From Zancudomyces culisetae (taxonomy: Eukaryota > Kickxellomycota > Harpellomycetes > Harpellales > Legeriomycetaceae): a stretch of DNA of 64,000 nt. The notes under the pieces were generated by a model. It saw only the letters and a list, made by a program, of their open reading frames with translations, was not told the origin of the DNA and ran no database searches. The position numbers were made by a program, and so were the translations under genes. Below are positions 46,701-56,911 of the stretch, one piece after another. Where the stretch lies: NCBI GenBank assembly GCA_001969505.1, contig LSSK01000073.1, positions 41,516-105,515 on the forward strand, in the 5' to 3' direction. How positions within the stretch are numbered: the stretch's first letter is position 1; each line of letters starts with the position of its first letter.

Positions 46701-47462
46701 CACAATATTTCCAATGCCTCTGTAAATACAAACATCAATACCCGTTTGCTGGGAACCTCTGCCAGCGACAACCTCCATATCGCTGAAAAACTCACCATGT
46801 ACGAATCGATTAACCTCCGTATTTCCTCCTTGTTGAGTCTTATCACTTTGACCTTTGGGATCTCCCCTGCAAATCTGTCTAGTATACTAAACTACTATCT
46901 TGCCTCCACTTTGGCTTCCTCCTCTTCCACCACCAAAACCTCCACCACTTCTCCATCAGCCTCCCAAACCACCCCTTCTTCCTCCTCGCAACTTCTTCCC
47001 CAATCCGCAGATTCACTCTCTTCAGCATTGCTTTCTCCTCCCTCAAACCTCGCTTCCTACATCAACGAAATCAAACCACGCGGTCCCAGATCCGCCCAAG
47101 TCGCATCCTCTAACGAATTCCAGTCTATGGTCTCTGTATCCCTGTTCCTTGACGAGTACATCATTAAACCCTTCTTGCTCCTTGTTTTACAATATTTGTC
47201 ATATTTATTCAACTTTATTTTTGCTCGTATCTCTAAAAAACTGCAAGCATCTTCAGACTCTAATGCCAACCAAGACGAAAACCAAGACGAAGGTCAGAAT
47301 GAAACCCAAAATGACATACAAGGTTTCATCACCTCAGAACTTGATACTCTATCTCTATTGGTCAATTCCTTCTCTATCCGCTTTTTGTTGGCCAATAAGT
47401 TTTCCTCATCTGTAATTTTTGGTTTCCTTTTGTATCTATTTTTCGTCTTTGTTTTCTTTTAA
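43770..47462 (+). CDS. SMPD4-like (neutral sphingomyelinase 3 family) C-tail-anchored protein, two exons
   Basis: Exons 43770-43966 and 44078-47462 give 1193 residues. The identification is tentative. The N-terminal YISRALKAWFFGSE corresponds to the PWLVESIFG region of human SMPD4, SIRVIVKSWIEFIFPWRDL resembles its EMWLSYLQPWR motif, and two hydrophobic segments at the C-terminus (about 1085-1112 and 1170-1193) match its membrane anchors. SMPD4 lies on the ER and nuclear envelope, where it affects nuclear pore assembly and possibly sphingomyelin breakdown; catalysis is debated even in humans. This protein is longer than human SMPD4 (866 aa), with low-complexity Ser/Thr-rich inserts (about 1010-1050). 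The first ATG in exon 1 is at 43770. The splice (GTGAGT donor, ATAG acceptor) keeps frame and yields RIEEWFSIKAGKP. GAA1 follows in the same direction, 221 bp away. Confidence 0.55.
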
Positions 47463-47683
47463 TATTCCGGGTCTTTTTTTTTTCCTGCTGTTTGTTAATG
47501 CTCTTGTTCTTATTCTTGTTCTTATTATTGCTACTATAACTATTTTAATGGTTTTTTTTTTTCGTAATTAGGAAAAATTATCCATACGCCATTTACATAT
47601 AATAAAGCGATTCTCTAATTTCACTTTATTTTATCACGAAAAAAAGAACATAGTATCATAGACATAACTGTACTTTATGGATT

Positions 47684-50535
47684 ATGGCTGGTCTGTTGAA
47701 AAGGCTTTATGAAAAATACACTCTTTTCCAGCTTTTACAGTTTCTGAGACCTGTGAGGTAAACATTTTCTATAATCCATACTTCAACTCCAATTCCAACT
47801 CAAATATATATTTAGACATATGTTCATCTTTTAAATACATCCAAACGATTTACAACTCTATAATAGCTACCTCCTAATATTTGTCTCTTTTGTTTGGTTA
47901 CTGCTACTGCCCGCCGACTTTTATTCCTCAAAGACATATATTTCCGAAAATGCAATACTACCCGGACAGGTACTTTAGCCTCACTTTATTCTGAATATAT
48001 CAATGTTTTGTTTCCCCTTTTGTTTCCCCCCCTAATCTTTTATCATACCTCTATGTTGTGAAAAATATTAGGTAAACAGTAATTTTGGCGCAGAAATGTT
48101 CAAAATTCGAACAAAGACTGCCAAACTCAGAGAATATATCGAAGCACAGGATCCGAGGTACCTTTCTTTTTTTGTTCTTCTCTATTTTTTTAGGAGGGGG
48201 GAGAGTGTTGATTAGTAGTATTAAAATTATAAATGAATATTCTGTTTTTTTTTTTAGTTGGGCGAACGAATTACTTGAAATCTACAATGAATATGGTATC
48301 CAAGCTGAGGCACATAGTATCGATGATGTTATAGATTCATCAACGACAAAAAAAGGAACTGTTGTTCATGCAATTATAAGAGCGACCAGATCTGATACGG
48401 TAGAATCCATGGTGCTGAGCGTTCCTACCCGCATCTCAACCGATCCAAAACTCTCCAACGCCAATGCAATAGAACTGAGCGTTGCCCTTGCTATTCATTT
48501 TTCAGGTAAATAAGAATAATTGAATAAGAAATCATAGCGTACTTTTGTTTTTTTTTAGAGGAGGAGGAGGGAACAGATTTAGAGTTTACATTTTTACTGT
48601 TAATATGAACGTAGAAATGCATATCTGGTCAAAAGACGTAGTGATAATTACAAGCGATTTGGGAGAATACGGCGTTTACAAGTGGTTGCAGTCGCACTTG
48701 TTGCTTGATACAGATAATAGCAAGGGATACCAAAAATATAGAGTAGGAGCGATTCAAGGAGCTGTAGGGCTTGAAATACCACCTGGTACGAACTTTGATA
48801 AAATTGGGCTGTATTATGGTAAGTTTGTCTTTTTTATTTGTTAAGAAAAGTTCTTGGTCGTATTTAAAACTAAGCACAGGCATAAGAATAAACATTGAAT
48901 ATTGCTACGTTTGTATTTATTAGAGGGTAAAGATGGGCAGCTTTCAAATTTGGACTTACCTAACACTGCTGCTATCATTTTTGGCTTTCAAAATTTTGAA
49001 GCTTTAAACCACGGTTCGAAGAGCTGTCATAAACTCACCTCCGATTTTGAGAAATACAAGTGTGTCTTTTGGAATCTGATCCGTGGGATGAAAGTCTTGG
49101 CTTTTGGAAGCAACCATGGCACTCAAGCTCCATTTTTAGAGTATGTCCTATTCATTTCTACCCAATTACGTATATACTAACCCATACCCTTTTCATATCT
49201 TATCGTATTTTTTTTTTGTTTTGTAAAATAGGTATAGAATTGACGCTATAAGTGTAATAGCTATACCACGTGACGTCGACGGTAACATAGACTCTAGTGT
49301 GGCCAGTATTGACTCTTTAGTTAGGATTGGAATGTAAGTTGAATACTGCTAACCCATATAATCATAACTATAACTATAACTATACCCCTATTGTTTCTGA
49401 TCCCTATGGTGCTTGCAACAATATTAGATCTATCGAGTCGCTATTCAGGAGTATAAACAACTTGTTGGAACATTTTCACCAGTCGTTTTTCCTTTATTTA
49501 CTACCAGATTCCAAGAGATACATATCGATAGGAAACTACATTGTTCCTGTGATCTTGATGACCGTAGCTATCTTGTTAAAGGTAACCAGATCCCTCCTTA
49601 ATCAAATGCTAGTAGCAAGCCTAAATATTTATTTTCTACTCTACTTATTCAACTTTTTTTTTTCATGCCTGGTACTACTTAGGGCTTATCAATGTTGGCC
49701 TATATTATCCCCCCGGATGAAACAATGCCAAAAGATCGAGTTGTTTCGCTAACTAAAACATATAAGCTTGTTACAACCTCACTTTGTGGTTCTGGTTTGC
49801 TATTTTTGTTTGTGTTGTGCTACACCTTTTTGGTGTTTATTTTTACCGACTATGTATATTTTTACAGATTTCCGGTAAGCTTTCTTTTGACATTATCTTT
49901 ATATCTTACTCTTAATAACCTCAATCTATATTATAAATATGCCTCTTTTTTTTATACCAATACTCTAGATTTTGAACCTTCGTTTCCACCTGATCTCTCT
50001 GTTTTCTATTCTGCTATTTATCAAACGGGCAGACTTTAAGTGCAACCGATTTTCTTTGATGTTTTTGGCATGTATGTATGCTGCTCTGTGTATAAGCGCC
50101 CTCTCCATCATCAACTTTAGTCTGTCATTATATTCATTTTTCACTGTTGGTCTTCCTCTTGTTTTACTACCCGTCAAGCCAGCCACGACCAAAAGTGTCG
50201 GGATTAACTCCAAGCAACTCTTTAGAAAAGAAAGTTCGGACGCTACAACGTACAAACAAGTGCAGATGGCGCTTTCAACGCGTTCCAACTCGCTTCTTTA
50301 CAAACTTTTGTTGTCTATCCAGGCAACTCTTCTAATTTTGGTGTCACCTGCCGGGCTATCTTTGGTTTCTTTGCTGCTTGCCTCCAAGACAGCGACTCTC
50401 AATTTTATTGATTGGCCCACCATCATTCTGCAATACAAAATCTATGGCCATTCAGCATTCTATTTTTCTTCCTTTTTCTTGCACTTTAGTATTAACATCA
50501 TTTCTTGTATCATTTTGTTTTTACAAGTATTTTAA
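47684..50535 (+). CDS. GAA1: GPI transamidase subunit Gaa1, ten exons
   Basis: Exons 47684-47757, 47867-47969, 48072-48157, 48258-48505, 48615-48818, 48924-49140, 49232-49333, 49428-49581, 49683-49874 and 49969-50535 encode 648 residues. Gaa1 is the ER-membrane subunit of the GPI transamidase that holds the GPI lipid for attachment to proteins. An N-terminal helix (about 26-42) precedes the signature KTYISENAILPGQVNSNF. The lumenal M28-peptidase-like domain follows (HIWSKDVVIITSD, GAIQGAVGLEIP, EGKDGQLSNLDLPN, NHGTQAPFLEYRIDAISV). Then come ESLFRSINNLLEHFHQSFFL and a C-terminal bundle of about six helices. S. cerevisiae Gaa1 has 614 residues. All nine introns are 91-109 nt long. At exon 5 an alternative in-frame acceptor near 48560 would add 18 residues; the shorter form fits the family (HFxxxxxWxKD). 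Confidence 0.93.
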
Positions 50536-50790
50536 ACTGTCTTATATCTACATATACATCCAAATCTGCATACGCATTTGTAAATGCCTCAGTTATTATT
50601 TTTTGTATCCAATTGTTTCCCGAACTGCTTTTTTATTTTTTTTGCCAGTATATACCCAATTTCATTTTTTTTTTCCAATGAATTTTTGCATTTTGAAATC
50701 CTATAAAATCTTGATCAAACTTTCCCTTTTTCAAATCAAGTAATAGATATAAACCAGGTATCAATACACCAAAAAATAAAAGAGCTTGAA

Positions 50791-52409
50791 ATGTCCTTGA
50801 CACCCTTTAGATTCAATAAAATACTACGAAAGTTCTTTGTAAGCAAAAGTGCTAGCGATGGTGGGTATATATCCGGGTCATATACCATAGCCCCACAAAA
50901 CCGAAAATACTCCAGAGCAAATTCGAACAAGGGTCGCAGCCTCGCTGCCAAAAACGGTGCTGGTTCCAATGACAGCAAAAGTGAATATGATCCGGCTAGT
51001 AAAAACCCCACAGCTGATACTAATTCTACTCTCTTTGAAACACGGGCTCAATTTTTATTGAATAATCCAAATATCTCTATCCCAGGAAAGTACATGAAAT
51101 ATCTAAAAACAGATTTGCGAAAGCGTGATATAAAAAAGGTAAGTCTTTTCAATATTAGAATACTATTTATCTATTCTCACCTTCTCCTTCCTCTTCTCCC
51201 CTATCTCTTCCCGATCCTTTTTTTGTTTAGTTATTTTTTACTAACTTTTGATATTTAAAGATTGATTCCCTTTACATATAAACTGGAATTTGTATCTTTT
51301 ATCATAATTATAACTTTAAATATATATATATAATTAATAGTATTCTAGGAACATTGAAGATTTAAACACTACAAACAAGCATGTGCTCGATGGTTCTACA
51401 TTAGTTGGAGGCAAAAAAGACGGCAATCAAGTTGTAATTGTCAAATCCACAAAGTCATCACAAACAAATGATCTTTCAAATACAAAAAAGAAATACACGC
51501 ATAAAAATGAAGCATATCCAGTCGATAATCAAGTCGAATTCCAACAACAAGCGGTTGATATTTTAAACACAAATTCTTCTCAAGTAATATATGCCAACAG
51601 GTTCAAGGCCGCCCTTCTTTCTTTGTTTCCAAAGATCAGCGGCTCTATTAACGCTGCACTTAGCGATAGAAACGCCACGACACCGTATTCACAAGATACC
51701 GAAAAACTCGAATTTTTGAATTTTATTGATAGTTTCTATCGAAGCAAGAATATTAACAACCTAGGTGGAGAAAAAAGTAGTGATGGATACACAAGTATAC
51801 TTAAATTCTTGAATCTCAAGCTTTTCTACATAGATCAGGTTAGTCTATACACTTTCTATAAATTTCTATCGTTTATACTCATATTCAACCTCGTTTCTCA
51901 AATGCGGTCCCATGCTTCTATTTGATTCTCGCAATCACTTCATGTGTTTCTATATACGTCATAGGTCAATATTTCCTCAAACTACAAACGCCTTTTTGTA
52001 TACTATTCACCCTCCACCCTAAATTCACCAGAAACCAATGTAAGTATCTTTATGCCATCTTTTACTCATTTTCTCCTTTCCCCCCTTGCCCTGCACTAAT
52101 TTATAAACGGTCTGATTTTGTTTGCTGATGTTTTTTGTTGTAGTTTTAATCTATCGTTGTTTTTGATAGCTTTCCTGTCAACACACATCCTGTTTCAGTT
52201 CTAACTGTGTATCCTATTATTTTCTATTCTAGTCAAAGATTTCAGACGCGCTAGGATATTCTGAACCTTTACTTCTTCACTTATTCCTTATGCAATACAA
52301 AGGTCTGCCAAAACTATCAGCCATTGTTTTCAAATCATCCGATGATGTTTCCAATCAGTTTGGAGAGCTAGAACATGACACAAACCTCTTAGAAGCGTTC
52401 ATCAAATAG
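50791..52409 (+). CDS. Unrecognised protein, probably mitochondrial, four exons
   Basis: Exons 50791-51138, 51341-51838, 51965-52039 and 52233-52409 give 365 residues; all junctions are phase 0. I do not recognise the family. The N-terminus (PFRFNKILRKFFVSKSAS) is basic, hydroxylated and free of acids, as in mitochondrial presequences. A basic motif PGKYMKYLKTDLRKRDIKKYSRNIEDL spans the first junction and looks RNA- or ribosome-binding. The C-terminal part is compact and hydrophobic (KRLFVYYSPS, EPLLLHLFLMQYKGLPK). The middle is low-complexity. Exon joins are supported because each gives uninterrupted, compositionally uniform protein and uses GT-AG sites (GTAAGT, GTTAGT, GTAAGT). A mitochondrial expression or ribosome-associated factor is a guess only. 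It follows GAA1 in the same direction, 255 bp away. Confidence 0.65.
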
Positions 52410-52536
52410 ATCCTTTTGGACTACACATCGTTCTGTTTGTATTTTTTTTTAATTTTGGAATATTGTATATAAATTTAACTATCTTATAGAAAAAAATTGT
52501 ACATAAAACCATAGCTTTTAGAAAAAACAAGTGCTA

Positions 52537-54369
52537 TTAATCAACATCGTTAATTCCCCCCTCCTCGTCGCTCATATTTTCATCCTCCCAGCTGCCCTCG
52601 TTACTTCCTGCCTGACCCATACGGACTTCCTTCAATTGCGGGGATTTACTAAGCGGGTTTGCAAATTGAACACCGGAGATGACATCAATCTCGCCATCAG
52701 CTAGAGAAGGACCACCCATCATACCCTGGCCAAGCATAGCCATCAGTGGATTGTTGTTGGACATTGCAGGCATTCCATGGCCACCACAACAGCCTCCTCC
52801 TCCCCCACCATGCTCATGTCCCTCCATCTCCATTTGCTGCATTCTTTGGAGTGCTTCCATCATTTCTGGTGGCATATGTTGGTCACTTGCAAAGAAGAAC
52901 GAAATGGTACCATACTTTTCTCTCAACATCTGGCACTCTTTCTTAGAAATATCAATTCCTGCAATTTCCACCTCGTGCAACGACATTTTAAAACGTTCTA
53001 TTAGTGCTTTAACTCCCCGTGCACTCAATCCGTTCAACCCGCGTATAATCAAAACCTCCAAGTTTTTTGTAAGCAGGTTGCTTTTTGGTGATTCAAGAAG
53101 TTTTAAAAGCTCTTTTTCATCACTGAGTGCTGATGCTGCGATTTCGATCTCATTCAGCATTTCAGATGTTAAAAGTGATTCAAGCATTGCAGTTGTTATA
53201 CCTGTATTTACTAGGGTTGCCCTTTTTAGTCTCTTCCATTCAAGATCAGGGCTCCATGCTTCGGAGATATCAATACCACAGGCACATAGCTGTATTTTTT
53301 CCAATTGCTTGGAATAACTTTTCAAAATTAGGTTCATATTTTCTGGTGTTATCATTTGTATTTCTGTGAAGTTTAGCGATTGAAGATTTTTAAAGCTAGC
53401 TCCGATAATTTTGCTAGTTTCTGGTGGCATCAGAAATGCGAAAGTACTCAACTGGGTTATACTTTCCCAGTTTTGGTTTAAAAAGCTATTGAATTGGCCC
53501 GGGGTTGAATGCTCTCTCAGCTCCAACGACTGGAGTTTTGGGAGGTGTTTGGGTGTGATGTTTTTGAGCACCGCGCCAGAGTTGCTATAAATTCCTCCCA
53601 CTACCAGATGAGTGAGCCCCTGAGCCTTTTGAAGAAGCATTTCCAGTTCACTGAGCCCACTATCAACCAGCCTACTCAATCCCAGTTTTCTCAGTCTGGC
53701 CCCATACCTTGTATTAATTGTTTTCACTGTATCCGCCGTCAAATACGACTCGGTGTCGATTTCTATCTCCTCCAGTTTATCAGATTTACTTGTTTTGACC
53801 AATCGATCAATTACATCAGGATATATATGGATTCCTTGTAGCTGAAGGGTTCGTAGATTTGAAAGCTCTGCTATGCTTTCAAATATTTTATTGCCCTTGT
53901 TTGCGGCTGCATTTTTTGTAGCAGCTGAGTTTATGTCTTCATTGAACCCGACACCAACATCCACCATTCTCAGCTGGATATACGTGATTGTTTGTTTGAA
54001 CTTTTCACACAGTCCTGTCACCATCTCTCTGACCAATTTACGGTCTGTAAAATATCTTATATATACCTTATCTAGCTGTACCAGACCTTTGATAAGCGAC
54101 TGTATATGTGTTGTGGTTATTTCTCTTGGGCCCTCAACTATGTGGAGCTCTCTGATTTTTTCAATGTTCTTGACCAGCAGCAATTCAAAGTTATCGAGCT
54201 GGTAGTGCTCATCAGTGACTCTTTTCCATGCACATTCATTTGCTGTTTTATTGATATTTCTATTGAGTTCTCTAAGGCGCAGAAACGGTTCAAGTCCCAT
54301 GTACTCGAGCAGCTTTTGCCCTATTTCTGGCTTTGAAATCGCCTCTTCCAACATATTTATTCTTGTCAT
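52537..54369 (-). CDS. Leucine-rich repeat protein with F-box-like N-terminus and Gly/Cys/His-rich tail
   Basis: A 610-residue intronless protein. The N-terminal 50 residues (IGQKLLEYMGLEPFLRLRELNRNINKTANECAWKRVT) resemble an F-box, the Skp1-binding module of SCF ubiquitin ligases. Residues about 70-500 carry irregular leucine-rich repeats of RNI/AMN1 type (for example LSNLRTLQLQGIHI, KLRKLGLSRLVDSGLSELEML, LNEIEIAASALS). The C-terminal 110 residues contain a Met/Gln-rich segment, then GHEHGGGGGGCCGGHGMP, which could bind metal, and an acidic end (WEDENMSDEEGG). It could be a substrate receptor of an SCF ligase, but the F-box match is weak and no named orthologue is evident. The gene is convergent with the preceding mitochondrial-type gene, 127 bp apart. 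Confidence 0.75.
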   Translation of the reverse strand: MTRINMLEEAISKPEIGQKLLEYMGLEPFLRLRELNRNINKTANECAWKRVTDEHYQLDNFELLLVKNIEKIRELHIVEGPREITTTHIQSLIKGLVQLDKVYIRYFTDRKLVREMVTGLCEKFKQTITYIQLRMVDVGVGFNEDINSAATKNAAANKGNKIFESIAELSNLRTLQLQGIHIYPDVIDRLVKTSKSDKLEEIEIDTESYLTADTVKTINTRYGARLRKLGLSRLVDSGLSELEMLLQKAQGLTHLVVGGIYSNSGAVLKNITPKHLPKLQSLELREHSTPGQFNSFLNQNWESITQLSTFAFLMPPETSKIIGASFKNLQSLNFTEIQMITPENMNLILKSYSKQLEKIQLCACGIDISEAWSPDLEWKRLKRATLVNTGITTAMLESLLTSEMLNEIEIAASALSDEKELLKLLESPKSNLLTKNLEVLIIRGLNGLSARGVKALIERFKMSLHEVEIAGIDISKKECQMLREKYGTISFFFASDQHMPPEMMEALQRMQQMEMEGHEHGGGGGGCCGGHGMPAMSNNNPLMAMLGQGMMGGPSLADGEIDVISGVQFANPLSKSPQLKEVRMGQAGSNEGSWEDENMSDEEGGINDVD

Positions 54370-56194
54370 TGCTAGGTGTTTTGGTTTTCGAAATTTTTTT
54401 TATTTTAACAGAGTTTATTCTGTGCTATTCTTAACTTTATGTATACTTTTTTGTTATCCTTTATATCATTTGGGTTGAACATTAATTTCAAACTGAACCT
54501 TATATTTATTTTTAGAAGTGCTAATTATAACGCGGGGCTGAATTTAACATGGCTCGCAAAATATGATTTCTTGTGCAAAGTTCAATTTTGTCAATTCTTT
54601 TTGGATTAGAATCTTTTTAATTAACTTTTAATATAACTCGGCGGAGTTTGGCCTAATGGGTATAGTCACTAAGTTTGCGCTAATCTCAAGCTATTATGAT
54701 TAATGGAAAAAATATATTTCTTGTTCTGAGGAATCCATTGTTCGCTTCAATCTGCTTATTGTTCGCTGGCTACAAATAATCAATCTTATTTAATTTCTTG
54801 TGGTTTTTTATTGGACACTGGCTGGGATGAATAGCAATTGTGCATGGAGAGCTCATTATACTTTAGAAAATTCTAAATATCTTTTGCTATTATTACCACT
54901 ATTAGCTCTTGCAAATGGCTGTAAACTCTGAGCATTTAATTATAGTTGAGTTCAAACAAGCTCATTATTTGTCGTGCAATCCGCTAATCATCAAGAAACT
55001 TCAAGTACGATAGTATACCAACTTGTATGTGTGTCAATACTTGTAAATAAGACGATTTTCAATATATCTATCTGTTTTGGTTTATTGTCTTTAAAAATCC
55101 TAAACATGATATTTTTTGCAATGTATTTAATTGTTTTACTAATTTTTTCTTTCAACTTTGATGGTGTTGGGGCTGTCTTTTTTTCTCTTTCTCCCGTTTC
55201 CACCACTACTTTATGTTTTTATAAAATTCTACGGTTTACATTTACGCAAGGCTAAACAGTTAGAATGCCATTAAATATCATATATTGTATACATTATACG
55301 CTTCCTAAACAATAAGATATAATAAACTTCACTTCCGTCCTATTGGGCGGTATCTTTTATATACTCTCGTTTGTTTCGTTACTTTTTCTCAAAAAACAAG
55401 CAGACTTATAGTATTCAAACATTATATATAAGAGTGTATATGCATATGTCATACTAATTGTTTATGTATGTACTATGGATACTCGCAAAGCGTGCTGGAG
55501 TCTTTTTTAGATCATCAAGTTTAGTACAAAAAATAAAAAGGTAACCTGTTGGTTCAGGCTTTCTCTTCTACTGGGGATGGCTGAGCCCGGGAAAGAGAAA
55601 TCCAAGCGCAATAGGCATCTTTGAAAAATATTAATTCTAATCACTGGATGAACAATAAACACTAACAAAATGCGTACGGTAAAGCAAAATATACAAATAT
55701 CAGCAATCGAATTCAAACAATTTTAAGGAGGCACCCTTCAGGTGTAATACTCCCGACTCTCTCAAGGCTATAAAACTAGCGCTCTATGTACAATTATACT
55801 CAGTATACATCTCATATCATAAATAACAACGAAAGATGCCTATATCAATTCTCAATGGCAATAACAACATACTTTTCTGAAACAGAAAATATAAACACAA
55901 AATCTAATCAAAACGATGTCTTTTCGTTCAAAAAAGGGTATCACAACAGAGCAGCGAGTTTTTTAAAACGTAATAATGCGTGTTACATTTGAATAGACAT
56001 GTTTTTTTAAAGGGAAAGGTTTGCTAACAATGTGTGTAGCTTTTTGAAATACAATAATCTAATACTACACTATAGAGATAAACTGCAGATATCTTAGAAT
56101 CAAGTATATACTACAAATTAGGGATAATACAATATACGTACATCTGACTAAAAAGTGCGTTTTTTTTGGCAACATATTATACAGGCCTCAGCAA
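54370..56194. other. Intergenic region
   Basis: About 1.8 kb with short ORFs only. A GC-richer word CGGCGGAGTTT at 639-649 of the 54 kb block (54639-54649) recurs exactly at 58462-58472 in the next gene-poor region. The surrounding GTTTGGCCTAATGGGTATAG loosely resembles a tRNA D-arm, but there is no T-arm or B box. Confidence 0.45.
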
Positions 56195-56911
56195 TTACTC
56201 GTAGGAAACATTGACTTGTTGCTTGTTATTAAAAAATACATCATTTTTTGCTCCATAAATACCCAACTGTGGATACCTTTCGATACCCGGTTGAATGTTT
56301 TTAGAAACAATACTAAATTCATCGACTTTGGCCACCAAATTTGATCCAAACACGCTATCTATAGATCTTTTTTCCACCTTTCCTTCACCTGGTGTGATTG
56401 TGCTTAGTTTTGGGTTGCTCCTCTGTGGAATTGGCTCATTCATTGTTTCCACCCACTCTAGTTCCCCAGTGTAAGAGTTTTTTCTGAGTACACATTTGTA
56501 ATATGTTCTCTTTCTCCCATTTTTGCTTAGTCCTGCACTACTACCACCGTTTTCAAGCGATCCGTAAGAACCATTTGTCCTTATTGACGTCAGATCCGAC
56601 GAGGGCTCAGACACACATTGCTGACCCGTGGTGTCTAGAATTTCTTCTTGGATTCTTGTTCTGGGGACGAATAAGCTTTTGACCCTACTTATTAATTTTT
56701 GGAGATTCGATGGTTCGTTTTTCCTGTTTGCTTCCAAGTCAGCTTGGTATGGCACTAGTTCTTCACTCTCGGCTGTCTTTGCAGGTCGTGCTCTAAGCTT
56801 TATAAAGACTACTATTAACAAAAATAGCGTTGCTCCACCGCAGGAGAGTAGGAACAATAGTGGCAGCGATAGTTGGTAGCGTTCTCTTTTTATCGCTTCA
56901 TTATATCCCAT
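56195..56911 (-). CDS. Unrecognised single-pass membrane protein
   Basis: A 238-residue ORF. A short charged N-terminus (MGYNEAIKRERYQ) precedes one hydrophobic helix (about 15-38, LSLPLLFLLSCGGATLFLLI), then a basic stop-transfer stretch (KLRARPAK) and a long hydrophilic, Ser/Asn-rich region. The pattern KRTYYKCVLRKNSYTGELEWVETMNE is the most structured part of the tail. The charge distribution predicts that the long C-terminal region is cytosolic if the helix acts as a reverse signal anchor. No family is recognised. The start at 56911 is the only ATG that keeps the helix near the N-terminus. The ORF is long for AT-rich DNA, which supports it being real, but an upstream exon cannot be excluded. 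Confidence 0.6.
   Translation of the reverse strand: MGYNEAIKRERYQLSLPLLFLLSCGGATLFLLIVVFIKLRARPAKTAESEELVPYQADLEANRKNEPSNLQKLISRVKSLFVPRTRIQEEILDTTGQQCVSEPSSDLTSIRTNGSYGSLENGGSSAGLSKNGRKRTYYKCVLRKNSYTGELEWVETMNEPIPQRSNPKLSTITPGEGKVEKRSIDSVFGSNLVAKVDEFSIVSKNIQPGIERYPQLGIYGAKNDVFFNNKQQVNVSYE

Noticed and set aside
54636-54710. GGAGTTTGGCCTAATGGGTATAG, similar to a tRNA 5' half
   Set aside because: No complementary acceptor strand, anticodon stem or B box (GTTCRANNC) follows.
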